Under the pieces are notes generated by a model, which saw only the letters and a list, made by a program, of their open reading frames with translations, was not told the DNA's origin and made no database searches. The position numbers were made by a program, and so were the translations under genes. Below are positions 29,889 to 40,672 of a DNA stretch of 64,000 bases, one piece after another. This stretch comes from Corynebacterium glaucum (lineage in GTDB: Bacteria; Actinomycetota; Actinomycetes; Mycobacteriales; Mycobacteriaceae): positions 2,406,674 to 2,470,673 of the forward strand of contig NZ_CP019688.1 of assembly GCF_002287505.1 (NCBI RefSeq), read 5' to 3'. Position 1 is the stretch's first letter, and every line of letters starts with the position of its first letter.

Positions 29889-30581
29889 ATGTTTGTTGAT
29901 CGGGTGCGCATTGATGCGGAGGTGCGGGGGTACGCTGCGGGGTTAGACGTCGTCAAGCATCTTGCTTCTTCCCCTCTGACCTTGACTTCTCAGGTGACCG
30001 TATTCACTGGCGACAATGGCTCCGGCAAGTCCACCCTGATTGAGGCGATCGCTGTGGCGCGCGGCGCAAACGCTGAGGGTGGGTCCCGCAATGCGCGCTA
30101 CGCAACGAGAAAGTCTGTGTCTGCCCTGTGGGAAGCGCTGACGATCACGCGCAGCGAGAACCCTAGCGACGTGTTCTTCCTGCGAGGTGAGACGTACCTG
30201 GGGCTCAGCGAGTACTACCAGTCGTTGGGAGCCAATCCGCTTTCTGACCTTGTGGAACTCAGCCACGGGCAGGGGCTCATGCGCATCTTTCGGGATCGAT
30301 TCGGGCAGGGAGCACTCTTGCTTCTCGACGAGCCCGAGGACGGACTGTCGGTGTTTGCCCAGCTCGAGTTGATGGGGATCCTTTGGCACCTGGCGGATGC
30401 GGGGTCGCAGATCATCATGGCGACCCATTCCCCTGTGCTGCTGGGAATTCCGGATGCCGCACTGCTTGAGGTCAGCGAGGACGGGATCCATCCGATCCGT
30501 TTTGAGGAGTGTGAAGCGGTGACTGCGCACCGCGAGTTCATTGCCAACCCGAACGCGACAGCGAATTTCCTAATCCAATGA
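29889..30581 (+). CDS. AAA/ABC-like soluble ATPase, first of a tandem pair
   Basis: 230 residues. Walker A GDNGSGKST is near residue 50; the signature-like motif is ELSHGQGLM; Walker B is LLLLDEPEDGL; the switch His is in MATHSPVLL. It has the layout of COG3910-type predicted ATPases: an ABC-like fold without membrane partner or long coiled coil. Overlaps the next gene by 4 bases (ATGA). About one third of residues look alike between the two. The function is not known; relatives occur beside nucleases or alone. Confidence 0.85.
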   Translation: MFVDRVRIDAEVRGYAAGLDVVKHLASSPLTLTSQVTVFTGDNGSGKSTLIEAIAVARGANAEGGSRNARYATRKSVSALWEALTITRSENPSDVFFLRGETYLGLSEYYQSLGANPLSDLVELSHGQGLMRIFRDRFGQGALLLLDEPEDGLSVFAQLELMGILWHLADAGSQIIMATHSPVLLGIPDAALLEVSEDGIHPIRFEECEAVTAHREFIANPNATANFLIQ

Positions 30582-31303
30582 TGCGATTCATCCGATCTGT
30601 TGAGCGTCGGCCGAGTTCTGGGGCTAGCAGCGTAGAGCCGTGGGTGCTCGATGTGGCTGCAGTGCGGAATCTGGATCGCATTGAATTTACGGCCCCAATT
30701 ACGGTGTTCACCGGAGACAACGGCGTGGGCAAATCAACGTTGCTCACCGGCATCGCCCGTGCATACGGCTTCCCCATCGACGGCGGTGTCTACGACCCGC
30801 CCGCGGGGCCGCTCGATCCCCTGTCTCCGCTGCTTGCCGTGGTTGAAGGACGTGAGGCGAAGCGGGGATATTTCCTGCGCGGCGATGCGCACTTTGAAGC
30901 TGGACGCAAGATGGGTGCGGCTGGCCCGAGCGCGCATCACCTGCACGCGATGAGCCACGGCGAATCCGTGATGTTGCTTGTCGAGCACTTCCCGCCCGAT
31001 GGGATCTACTTCCTCGACGAGCCTGAATCCGGGTTGTCCGCCGTGCGCCAGATGGCGCTGCTCGTGCTGCTCCACGACTTGGCCGCAGCAGGAGCGCAAA
31101 TCATCATGGTCACGCATTCCCCGATTCTGCTGGCTATTCCGGGCGCGGAGATCATCGAGATTGGCGAAGATGGTTACGCGCGCGGCCTGGGGGTTGAGGA
31201 GACGACGGCGTTTCGAGCGATGCGGGACTACCTGGCGGATCCGGAGGGCATCGCCCAATACATGCTCGAGGTTACGCGCGGTTCTTCCTCACACCTCGGA
31301 TGA
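30578..31303 (+). CDS. AAA/ABC-like soluble ATPase, second of a tandem pair
   Basis: 241 residues. Walker A GDNGVGKST, signature AMSHGESVML, Walker B YFLDEPESGL, switch His in MVTHSPILLAIPG. The C-terminal order is the same as in the first copy, indicating tandem duplication, but the middle differs (DAHFEAGRKMGAAGPSAHHL). The pair could form a heterodimer. The 3' end overlaps the convergent small membrane protein gene by 32 bases. Confidence 0.85.
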   Translation: MMRFIRSVERRPSSGASSVEPWVLDVAAVRNLDRIEFTAPITVFTGDNGVGKSTLLTGIARAYGFPIDGGVYDPPAGPLDPLSPLLAVVEGREAKRGYFLRGDAHFEAGRKMGAAGPSAHHLHAMSHGESVMLLVEHFPPDGIYFLDEPESGLSAVRQMALLVLLHDLAAAGAQIIMVTHSPILLAIPGAEIIEIGEDGYARGLGVEETTAFRAMRDYLADPEGIAQYMLEVTRGSSSHLG

Positions 31304-31445
31304 TCATGTAGATGCCCGCGATCCAGCTCACCACCGCGGTGAGCAGAGAGAGCGAGCTGGTGGCAAAGCCGAGTGCGAGGAACCCCGCGAGAAAGACGAT
31401 GACTCCCAGGATGATGTCCTGTTTACCGGTCGTGTTCGTATTCAT
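31272..31445 (-). CDS. 57-residue membrane protein
   Basis: ATG at 31445, stop at 31272. It starts MNTNTTGKQDIILGVIVFLA; two hydrophobic helices (about 10-29 and 33-50) and a basic end GVRKNRA give a hairpin-type small membrane protein. Its tail overlaps the end of the second ATPase gene on the other strand. No known family recognised; the helices and charge pattern support a real gene. Confidence 0.6.
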   Translation of the reverse strand: MNTNTTGKQDIILGVIVFLAGFLALGFATSSLSLLTAVVSWIAGIYMIIRGVRKNRA

Positions 31446-31509
31446 GAGTGACCAGTTTAGGGAACTTCCGTGCGCTGTCTCGCCCTGAGCACCGACGTAA
31501 ACTCGTCCC

Positions 31510-31923
31510 ATGTCTTTGCGCAGGAAGCTGATCAGCGTTGTCATTGCCACTGCATTGATTCCGGCGGTGACCCTGATCGCCGAACAGCTCGCCGTCGCGC
31601 TTGGCGCGTCGTACGGCGCAGGCAAGATTCTGCTGGCGGTAGGTTTCACCGTGACAGCCCTCAACGCGATCTTCGGCGCAGTGTTCTGCGCCAGCGAAGC
31701 GCGCACAACGACCCACGACGCTGCCGTGGGCTACGGCATTACGGGCTCGCTGCTGCTCACTTTCGGGTGGCTCACCACGGCGCAGTTGGCGCTGGCCCAG
31801 CGCGGTGTCGGCGAAGCGGGAGAGATGTCGCTGTTCACCATTTGGACGCTGCTTATCCCAATCGGTCAGGTGTTGCTGATCATGGCTGCGCTCACCGCGC
31901 CCAGAACCGCCCTCAAGGCATAA
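31510..31923 (+). CDS. Four-helix membrane protein of unknown function
   Basis: 137 residues beginning MSLRRKLISVVIATALIPAV. Four hydrophobic segments (about 9-27, 38-60, 73-92, 105-128), positive-inside at the N-terminus. No domain recognised. It is divergent from the 57-residue membrane protein with 64 bases between and ends at a strong hairpin shared with rplI. Confidence 0.7.
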   Translation: MSLRRKLISVVIATALIPAVTLIAEQLAVALGASYGAGKILLAVGFTVTALNAIFGAVFCASEARTTTHDAAVGYGITGSLLLTFGWLTTAQLALAQRGVGEAGEMSLFTIWTLLIPIGQVLLIMAALTAPRTALKA

Positions 31924-31924
31924 G

Positions 31925-31981
31925 AAAACGGCGCGGGCCTCAAGAGCTCCTCACAAGCTCGTAGGGTGACCCGCGCCGTTT
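31925..31981. terminator. Bidirectional terminator between membrane protein gene and rplI
   Basis: AAACGGCGCGGG (about 31926-31937) pairs perfectly with CCCGCGCCGTTT (31970-31981). An inner CAAGAGCTC/AAGCTCG segment may also pair. It lies between convergent genes, and the A/T ends on both sides fit a two-way terminator. Confidence 0.8.
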
Positions 31982-32045
31982 CCTCAAAAGCGCTGTTGTC
32001 GTTGGATTGCGGTGCTAAGGGTGCACGCAATCGTCGTGAAGCGAA

Positions 32046-32498
32046 TTAAGCTCCGACGACCTCGAAGTTCACTTTGCCCTCCACGTCGTCGTGAAGGTTG
32101 ACCTTGACCTGGTAGCCACCGGTCTTGGTCACCAGGCCCTTGGGCACGGTGATGCGACGCTTGTCCAGGTTCGGGCCGCCAGCGGTCTTGACCGCGTCGG
32201 CGATGTCCGCAGCGGTGACGGAGCCGAACAGCTTGCCGCTGTCAGAGGTGCGCACTGCAACCTTGACGCCGGTGAGCTGGTCGAGCTGGTCACGCAGCTC
32301 CTTTGCGTGCTCAAGGTCGCGGACCTGGCGGTCGGCCTGAGCGCGCTTGATGTCTTCAATCTGCTTCTCTGCGCCGCGGGTAGCCGGGATAGCAAGGCCG
32401 CGCGGGAGGAGAAGGTTACGTCCGTAGCCGTCCTTGACCTCGACGACGTCGCCGGGCTCTCCAAGGTTCTCAACGGCAGCGGTGAGGATCAGCTTCAT
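32046..32498 (-). CDS. rplI: 50S ribosomal protein L9
   Basis: 150 residues starting MKLILTAAVENLGEPGDVVE. The N-domain carries the L9 pattern GYGRNLLLPRGLAIPAT, then a long connecting helix and the C-domain (LFGSVTAADIADAV). It binds 23S rRNA in the large subunit. Third in the rpsF-ssb-rplI operon, 70 bases after ssb. Confidence 0.97.
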   Translation of the reverse strand: MKLILTAAVENLGEPGDVVEVKDGYGRNLLLPRGLAIPATRGAEKQIEDIKRAQADRQVRDLEHAKELRDQLDQLTGVKVAVRTSDSGKLFGSVTAADIADAVKTAGGPNLDKRRITVPKGLVTKTGGYQVKVNLHDDVEGKVNFEVVGA

Positions 32499-32568
32499 TT
32501 GAATCCTTACCTTCCTTCGTTTGTGAAAAGTTTGAGTGTGGGTTGTAGCTGTGTAGCTAGCTCAACGT

Positions 32569-33186
32569 TTAGAACGGAGGCTCGTCGTCCATGCCCCCGA
32601 AACCTTCGGAGGACGGAGCGGAATTCCACGGATCGTTGTCAGGCTGGTTCTGGCTGTTCTGGCCGCCTTGGCCCTGGCCAGCGGCAGCACCTGCGCCGAA
32701 ACCACCGGCCGCGCCAGCAGCTCCGCCGCCAAAACCGCCCTGGTTCTGGCCGCCTTGGCCCTGGCCGCCGCCGAAACCGCCACCCTGGTTGCCGCCGCCA
32801 AAGTTCCCGCCGCCGTCACGCGACGTGCGGTTCACATTTGCGGTGGCGTACTTCAAGGACGGGCCAACCTCGTCGACCTCAACCTCGAACACGGTGCGGT
32901 TTTCGCCTTCGCGGGTCTGGTAGGAGCGCTGCTTCAGGCGGCCGTTGACAATCACGCGCATGCCCTTGGTCAGGGACTCTGCGACGTTCTCTGCCATCTG
33001 GCGCCAGCAGTTGCAGGTCAGGAACAGTGCCTCGCCGTCTTCCCACTGGTTCGTCTCGCGGTTGAACGTGCGTGGGGTGGACGCGATGCGGAAGTTCGCA
33101 ACGGCCGCACCGCTCGGGATGAACCGCAGTTCCGGGTCAGCAACCAGGTTGCCAACAACGGTGATGGGAGTATCGCCTTGAGCCAT
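32569..33186 (-). CDS. ssb: Single-stranded DNA-binding protein
   Basis: 205 residues. OB fold at residues 1-115 ([34 protein letters not shown]), then a Gly/Gln/Asn-rich linker of about 80 residues and an acidic tip DDEPPF that recruits replication and repair proteins. It protects single strands during replication. Located between rpsF and rplI. Confidence 0.97.
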   Translation of the reverse strand: MAQGDTPITVVGNLVADPELRFIPSGAAVANFRIASTPRTFNRETNQWEDGEALFLTCNCWRQMAENVAESLTKGMRVIVNGRLKQRSYQTREGENRTVFEVEVDEVGPSLKYATANVNRTSRDGGGNFGGGNQGGGFGGGQGQGGQNQGGFGGGAAGAAGGFGAGAAAGQGQGGQNSQNQPDNDPWNSAPSSEGFGGMDDEPPF

Positions 33187-33262
33187 GAGCGTTCCTTTAC
33201 CTACGTGTACCTACTGATACCTGCTGAACAACAATCGTTTTCAGGTTCGAGCCTAGCTGGTT

Positions 33263-33550
33263 CTACTTGTCGGTACGCAGCACCTTGGTGCGCAGTACGT
33301 TCTCGTTGAGGTTCATCACGCGATCCAGCTCATTGACCGTGTCAGACTCGCACTCGAGGTTGACAACGGCGTAGATGCCTTCGTCCTTCTTGTTGATCGG
33401 GTACGCAAGGCGCTGCTTGCCCCACACATCAACCTTCTCCACCTTGCCGTTATCCTTGCGGACAATTTCCAGGAAATTATCCAGGGACGGGGCAACGGTG
33501 CGCTCATCCTGCTGGGGATCAAGAATGATCATTACTTCGTAGTGACGCAC
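33263..33550 (-). CDS. rpsF: 30S ribosomal protein S6
   Basis: 95 residues from the GTG at 33550 ([20 protein letters not shown]), the usual S6 start; an ATG at 33559 would add three residues. AGGAGG lies 11 bases before the GTG. Contains [13 protein letters not shown], the S6 core. Binds 16S rRNA with S18. No rpsR (S18) gene follows here. A 9-bp hairpin in the leader may be regulatory. Confidence 0.96.
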   Translation of the reverse strand: MRHYEVMIILDPQQDERTVAPSLDNFLEIVRKDNGKVEKVDVWGKQRLAYPINKKDEGIYAVVNLECESDTVNELDRVMNLNENVLRTKVLRTDK

Positions 33551-33584
33551 GGACCTCATCACCTCCTATGGTCTGTTTGGTTCG

Positions 33585-33607
33585 GCCATCACCCTCGTGG
33601 TGATGGC
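33585..33607 (-). promoter_or_regulatory. Hairpin in the rpsF leader
   Basis: GCCATCACC pairs perfectly with GGTGATGGC around a 5-base loop, about 35 bases before the rpsF start. It could be an S6-binding leader or an upstream terminator; the loop is short and does not clearly show the known S6:S18 leader pattern. Confidence 0.4.
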
Positions 33608-33699
33608 AGGAGGGTCGCTTGGCGTCAAGCAACTCGACCAGCGTACCGCAGCAGCTCGCCTGCAAGAAATTGAGCTTTTTGCTTATCGACGGCTACGTC

Positions 33700-34014
33700 C
33701 TACCGATCCGCCTCAAGCACCATGCCCTCCGGCGTGATGTCAATATCAATGTCTTGGAACTCGATCTCCCAGTAGCCATCGTCCTCCCACTCGACTTCAA
33801 CTCCGGCTTCCTGGTTCCGCGCGGCGGTGAGCACACGTTCAACGTCCGCTTCGCTGATGCCGTCATCCGCCATATCTTCACGGGCTTCGTCGGAGTAACC
33901 AGTGACGGCTTCCGGAATCTCGTGTTCGCTGGAAGCACCCGCGACCGGTGCCGCCGGGGCCGAAGAAGCGGCCTCCCTGTCGGCAGTCAGAACAAACGGC
34001 TTTGAGTTACGCAT
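33700..34014 (-). CDS. Acidic small protein of unknown function
   Basis: 104 residues from the ATG at 34014 (MRNSKPFVLTADREAASSAP). TAACAT lies 7 bases upstream on the reverse strand, a leaderless-type promoter, which decides this start over a GTG two codons earlier. A low-complexity Ala/Ser/Pro stretch is followed by an acidic, tryptophan-containing C-terminus (VEVEWEDDGYWEIEFQDIDI). No domain is recognised. Upstream of rpsF and read in the same direction. Confidence 0.65.
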   Translation of the reverse strand: MRNSKPFVLTADREAASSAPAAPVAGASSEHEIPEAVTGYSDEAREDMADDGISEADVERVLTAARNQEAGVEVEWEDDGYWEIEFQDIDIDITPEGMVLEADR

Positions 34015-34033
34015 GTCCACGATGTTACGTGGT

Positions 34034-34216
34034 TTACGAGGGATTTGGCACCGCGAAGAAAACCGCCAGGATGACCGGCAATAGGGTACAGAATGTAGAC
34101 GCAGCGATGCCGAACCCGATCGCCAGCCGGTAACGGTCCTTCCACAGGGCGATAGCCGCGGCCCCGACGAGGCTGAAGCCGATCGCTATCGAGACGATGC
34201 CGAGCAGCGTGGTCAT
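34034..34216 (-). CDS. 60-residue membrane protein
   Basis: Begins MTTLLGIVSIAIGFSLVGAA; two hydrophobic helices (about 3-23 and 33-56) with KDRYR between them. The ATG overlaps the stop of the glycosyltransferase gene by 4 bases, so it is translated in the same operon. Similar two-helix proteins with the WKDRYRLAIGFG-like loop occur in actinobacteria. Function unknown. Confidence 0.75.
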   Translation of the reverse strand: MTTLLGIVSIAIGFSLVGAAAIALWKDRYRLAIGFGIAASTFCTLLPVILAVFFAVPNPS

Positions 34217-35721
34217 GGCGTTGTTGGTGCCGGGACTGGGTCGGTTGGGCTGGGCGTGCCGTCGTCAAGCTTTGTGAGCCACTGGTCTGGAGTGGTGAGG
34301 AGCGGGTCGTGGCCGTTGTGAGCAGCGGCGACTTTGTCCGGGGTTTTGCCGAACATTTGGCGGACGACCACGACCATGATCGCGATGATGAGCACGTCGC
34401 GCGCGATGACGATGAGGTTGAGTGCGCCGCCGGGCAGGCCGAGGTTCTGCACGCCGTGCATGTGCCACATCAGGATCGGCCACACCATCATGTCCACCGT
34501 CATCCAGCTCAGCAGGAGGCGCCAATATGGCGCGGCGAGCACGGCGGGCACGATGAGCCAGATGGAGTACTGCGGGCTCCACACCTTGTTGAACAGCAGG
34601 AAAAAGCCGACGATGAGGGTGAGCAGCTCCGCGACGCGCGGCTCCTTGGGTGCGCGAAGGCCCAGGATGAGCACCGCGAGGCACCCGAGGGCGAAAAGCA
34701 CGAACGTGACGGTGTTCAAGATGACCGGGGCGCCGGAGCCATCATCGAAGCCGGCCCAGCCGGTGGCGCGCGAGATCACGGCGTAAATGGTGGTCCACTC
34801 CCAGCCGCGGTCGGTGTTCAGGCGGTTGAACTCGGACCAGGCCTCGGGGTTGCGGAGGTACACCGGCGCGTTGACGGCGACCCACGTGACTGCCGCAGCA
34901 ACCGTCATCTTGAAGAAAGGCACGAGGTTGCGCTTGCGGATCGCGATGGTGAGGTACGCGCCGAGCACGAACAGCGGCCAAAGCTTGAACGCGGTGCCTG
35001 CGCCGATGAGAATGCCCGCGAGCCAGAATTTCTTGTTGCGCGCCGCGAGCATCGCAGCGACGAGGAAGAAGATCGACGGGATGTCCCAGTTGGTGAAGGC
35101 ATGCATGATGAGCAGGGGAGAGCCGACCACCAAGAGGGTGTCCCAGATGCGGTTGCCGGCGAGTTCAGCAACCATGCGCGCAGTGCAGACCCAGAGGATA
35201 GACATCAGCAGCGCGGTGACGGCGAAATACCAACCAACTTCGGGCAGGAACCGGTCCGCCAGGAAGTAGGTGTTGCGCGAAATCGTGGCTGCAAACTGTT
35301 GGAACAGGCCAGCGAGTACCGGGTATTCCATGTAGCGGGTCAGCCCGTCTTCCACCCAGGAGTAGTCGTAGACGAACCCGGGGGAGTCGAGACCGCGTGC
35401 GCCGTAGAGCGGGACGATGTCGTTGTAACAGAACGACGTGTACTGCCGGGACCCGCCCCAGTTCAGCTGCAAGACGCCGTTGTCGTCTGGTTTGCCCATG
35501 GTGCAGTTGGCCTTGGACAGGTAACCGAGGGAGAGGAACACGTAGGCCACGGCGATGATCGCGCGCAGCGGTGTCCAAAACGCCGCGCGACCGACCTGGG
35601 CGAAGCGCCCCATCGGGCCACCGAGGAAGTTCACCCACCCTTGCGCGACGGGTTCGGTGCGGCCCGGCTGCACCCGCTTAGCAGGATCGGACCAGGTAGT
35701 CGGCTTGGTAGCTTGCGTCAC
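34213..35721 (-). CDS. GT87-family (DUF2029) membrane glycosyltransferase
   Basis: 502 residues. The GTG start at 35721 has GAGGGTGAAACC upstream; earlier starts would overlap the PBP gene. About ten transmembrane helices typical of polyprenyl-phosphate-sugar-dependent GT-C enzymes, with acidic residues in the first outer loop (YDYSWVEDGLTRYMEYPVL) as expected for catalysis. In mycolata, GT87 members add mannose or arabinose to wall glycolipids and polymers; the exact linkage here is unknown. Co-transcribed with the penicillin-binding protein, which fits wall assembly. Confidence 0.88.
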   Translation of the reverse strand: MTQATKPTTWSDPAKRVQPGRTEPVAQGWVNFLGGPMGRFAQVGRAAFWTPLRAIIAVAYVFLSLGYLSKANCTMGKPDDNGVLQLNWGGSRQYTSFCYNDIVPLYGARGLDSPGFVYDYSWVEDGLTRYMEYPVLAGLFQQFAATISRNTYFLADRFLPEVGWYFAVTALLMSILWVCTARMVAELAGNRIWDTLLVVGSPLLIMHAFTNWDIPSIFFLVAAMLAARNKKFWLAGILIGAGTAFKLWPLFVLGAYLTIAIRKRNLVPFFKMTVAAAVTWVAVNAPVYLRNPEAWSEFNRLNTDRGWEWTTIYAVISRATGWAGFDDGSGAPVILNTVTFVLFALGCLAVLILGLRAPKEPRVAELLTLIVGFFLLFNKVWSPQYSIWLIVPAVLAAPYWRLLLSWMTVDMMVWPILMWHMHGVQNLGLPGGALNLIVIARDVLIIAIMVVVVRQMFGKTPDKVAAAHNGHDPLLTTPDQWLTKLDDGTPSPTDPVPAPTTP

Positions 35722-35734
35722 GGTTTCACCCTCG

Positions 35735-38131
<2,397 letters not shown>

Positions 38132-38153
38132 ACGCTTGTCCTGCTCGTACCGA

Positions 38154-38167
38154 CACTTGTACAAGTG
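38154..38167. promoter_or_regulatory. Perfect palindrome CACTTGTACAAGTG before ponA
   Basis: A 14-bp exact palindrome in the 61 bases between the DUF5318 gene and the ponA start. A repressor operator is likely; the neighbouring MarR-type regulator is one candidate. Binding not shown. Confidence 0.5.
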
Positions 38168-38192
38168 GACACCCTACCTTGGCGGGGCTTGT

Positions 38193-38555
38193 TCACACTA
38201 CTGGTGCAGCTGTGACTTCTTTAAGCAAAAAATTCCACTTGCACACTGGGCAGACCTCTACGAAGTGCACGGTGATTGGACCGACCTCGCCCACGAGCTG
38301 TTCGATCTCATCCTCCGAACGCGCGGTATTGCTGCGCCGCCCGAGTTTTTCGCTGTGCACCCACTTGACGACGCGCAGGGAGCCGCCACAGATGGGGCAG
38401 GGGTATTGCGCGTCTTCACCGTGGTGCGTCGCGGCCGCCCGGAGGAGGAAATCGGCGTCGCACAGGTCGTCGATAAGCAAACTGCCCTGGTGAAACTCGC
38501 GGACGGTGACGCGGCGCTGCCACTCGTGTGAAACCTCGTGTGTGTATGCGATCAT
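38193..38555 (-). CDS. DUF5318 zinc-ribbon protein
   Basis: 120 residues with two zinc-binding knuckles, CPICGG and CPVCKW, about 50 residues apart, matching the actinobacterial DUF5318 family that sits next to class A PBPs. It has no membrane segment. Function unknown; the conserved neighbourhood suggests a link with wall synthesis. It is divergent from the MarR gene. Confidence 0.85.
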   Translation of the reverse strand: MIAYTHEVSHEWQRRVTVREFHQGSLLIDDLCDADFLLRAAATHHGEDAQYPCPICGGSLRVVKWVHSEKLGRRSNTARSEDEIEQLVGEVGPITVHFVEVCPVCKWNFLLKEVTAAPVV

Positions 38556-38631
38556 GTCAGCAAATATGAGTAAAGTGGTTTTTTAGGCAGTTCAAACTAT
38601 CAATCGACAGGCGACAAGGAAAGACCGTCTC

Positions 38632-39123
38632 ATGGCACGCCCCGATCCACTTGAGTTAGCCCGGCAGATCCGGCCGGCGATGACCAAACTCTACGTCACG
38701 TATTTTCGGACTGCGGATCAGTCCGAACTGACGGGGCCGCAGCTTTCCATCATGCATCGAATTCAGGATCACGGACCGAGCCGGGTGCGCCAGCTTGCCG
38801 ACGCCGAGGGCGTGCGCATGCCCACCGCATCTAACACCATCAACCAGCTGGAGAAGCAAGGGCTGGTCAGGAGGCTGCGCGCGAACGAAGATCGACGCGG
38901 CGTAACGGTGGAGCTCACCGAACTCGGGGAGCTGACCCTTGAGCGGGTAGGCGAGGAGCGCACGCAATTCCTTGCGGAGATGCTGGACTCGCTTGACGAC
39001 GGCAACCTGGGCCAACTCGCCGAAGCAGCGAACGCCATCATGGCGCTGGCGGAGGCGTATGCGGAACCGGAAAAGGCAACCAGCGGTTCCGCGAGGCGGA
39101 ATGCTGGTCAGGTGGGGGAATAG
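38632..39123 (+). CDS. malR: MarR-family regulator, MalR-like
   Basis: 163 residues. Winged helix-turn-helix of the MarR type: RVRQLADAEGVRMPTASNTI recognition region, then wing RRLRANEDRRGVTVELT. In Corynebacterium glutamicum MalR (next to the PBP1 gene) controls malic enzyme and cell-envelope stress genes; position and size agree, so the symbol is offered on synteny. The ligand is not known. AAGGAAAGACCGTCTC precedes the ATG. Confidence 0.85.
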   Translation: MARPDPLELARQIRPAMTKLYVTYFRTADQSELTGPQLSIMHRIQDHGPSRVRQLADAEGVRMPTASNTINQLEKQGLVRRLRANEDRRGVTVELTELGELTLERVGEERTQFLAEMLDSLDDGNLGQLAEAANAIMALAEAYAEPEKATSGSARRNAGQVGE

Positions 39124-39174
39124 GTCTAGCAATAATTCGGTGTTCGGTGAACAGGGTGCGTAAACTGTTTGCCG

Positions 39175-40146
39175 ATGGTTCACCGTTCGTTTACTAGCGA
39201 CCTCGCAGAGCTACCCGATAGCGGGCGTGCTCTGCGCGTTATTGTCGGCTGGGATTCGCTGAACACCGAAGCGGTGGAGTTTGCGGCGTGGCTTGGACGC
39301 TCGCTGCCGGTCAAGGTCCAAGTGGTTTCCGCTGTGGAAAGCAAGTGGAAGAAGCCGCTTTCGGAGAAGAAGTACCGGAAATGGTTCAAGGAGCGCGCCA
39401 CGGAATTTGACCACCAAGCGCGCAAGGTGCTCAAAGAGTACGTGCCGAGGGCGCAGTGGGCGAAAGACGCTTCGTGCCTGACCGACCGCGCCGATGTCGC
39501 GGGATCGTTGTACCAATCCGCAGAGGAGTTCACCGCGGATCTGATTGTGCTGGGTTCGCGCGCGAAGACGGCCAAGAACCGATTCCGGCCATCGTCGGTG
39601 GCTGATGCGCTGATGCACTCCTCGCCGGTGCCGCTTGGACTGGCGCCGAAGGGCGTGAGCTTGTCACGCAAGGGCATTACGCGGGTGACGTATGCGCTGG
39701 TGGAGTCGTCGAAATCTGCGGCACCGAAGGGTGCGGGTGGATTCTCCGGGTTGCCGTACGCGACGACGTTGGCGTGCGTGCTGGGCGTGCCGCTGCGCAT
39801 CATCGCGTTCTCACCATCTGAGCAGGTTACCGATATTTCGGACGCAGCTGCGGAGTGGAACGAAACCACGCTGGGGTTGCTCGATCGCGCCCGTGACCAG
39901 GCGTTTGGCGTGGCCACCGCTATCGACCCGCGGTTTGCCGACACCTTCGACGTAGAAAGCTTCGTCGCCTCGGGCAAGGGGTGGAAGCGCTCCATCGATT
40001 CGGTGAAGTGGAAGAAAGGCGACGTGATGTGCATCGGGTCGCAGCCGTCTGACAACCTGAAGCGGGTGTTTGTGGGAACGCGCGAGGGCGAGTTCATCCG
40101 CTTCGCGCCAGTGCCCGTAATCATCTACCCGCGCGGCACCAACTAA
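39175..40146 (+). CDS. Universal-stress-like protein, diverged two-domain form
   Basis: 323 residues from the ATG at 39175; TAAACT lies 8 bases upstream (leaderless type). Two UspA-like halves: the first has RVIVGWDSLNTEAVEFAAWL and DLIVLGSRAKTAKNRF; the second has VMCIGSQPSDNLKRVF. The ATP-binding GXXG-loop is only partly kept, so nucleotide binding is uncertain. A possible SigH-type box GGGAAT-N20-GTT lies further upstream. In the same direction as malR. Confidence 0.8.
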   Translation: MVHRSFTSDLAELPDSGRALRVIVGWDSLNTEAVEFAAWLGRSLPVKVQVVSAVESKWKKPLSEKKYRKWFKERATEFDHQARKVLKEYVPRAQWAKDASCLTDRADVAGSLYQSAEEFTADLIVLGSRAKTAKNRFRPSSVADALMHSSPVPLGLAPKGVSLSRKGITRVTYALVESSKSAAPKGAGGFSGLPYATTLACVLGVPLRIIAFSPSEQVTDISDAAAEWNETTLGLLDRARDQAFGVATAIDPRFADTFDVESFVASGKGWKRSIDSVKWKKGDVMCIGSQPSDNLKRVFVGTREGEFIRFAPVPVIIYPRGTN

Positions 40147-40189
40147 GCGGCCTAGTGGCATTGCACGGAGCCGGGATAGGGTGAGAACC

Positions 40190-40672
40190 ATGCGCGACCA
40201 TCCGGAAAACGACCTCCACTCCGGCGCGGACAGGTTCAGCCGCGTCCGGCCCGAGCCGCAAACCTTCGACGAGCTCGCCGACGAACCGGATCCGCTGGTC
40301 ACCGCCGAGCGCAACCGTCAATCGACGCGCCAAGCAATCTGGTATGCCGTGGCTACGGTGGGTATTACCGTCGGGTTCGGGTTCGTGCTCGCACTCATCT
40401 CAAGGTTGCAGGGCGGCCCGCTTTGCGACGACGGCGCGACTTGGCTGTGCACCCCGCAATGGCGGACCTGGTGGGCGATCCTCACTTCCATCCCGCCGGT
40501 CGCCATGTTGATCGGCTGCGCAGTAATCATGGTGCGCAAACTCAACCGCTACGAGCGGTGGATGCCCTGGATGGGCGTGTTCTGGCTACCCATCGTACCG
40601 TTCACCATGATTTGGCTAATTATCACGGTGGGCATCCTCGCGTTCGACGCGACAGAGGGTGTGAGCGGCTAG
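40190..40672 (+). CDS. Membrane protein of unknown function
   Basis: 160 residues. A charged cytoplasmic N-terminus (about 45 residues) is followed by three hydrophobic helices ([38 protein letters not shown] and a last one near [18 protein letters not shown]) and an outer loop with two cysteines ([13 protein letters not shown]). ATG at 40190; TAGGGT is 7 bases upstream. Its stop shares CTAG with the convergent trhO gene. Confidence 0.75.
   Translation: MRDHPENDLHSGADRFSRVRPEPQTFDELADEPDPLVTAERNRQSTRQAIWYAVATVGITVGFGFVLALISRLQGGPLCDDGATWLCTPQWRTWWAILTSIPPVAMLIGCAVIMVRKLNRYERWMPWMGVFWLPIVPFTMIWLIITVGILAFDATEGVSG

Noticed and set aside
19463..30330. Repeat copies at 19463 and 30320 as proof of a DNA signal
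   Set aside because: Both lie over LLLDEP codons of ATPases, where GCTTCTCGACGA is a natural codon choice; they are kept in the count but weigh little.
33240..33262. GGTTCGAGCC as part of a tRNA gene
   Set aside because: The gap between ssb and rpsF is too short and no cloverleaf can be drawn.
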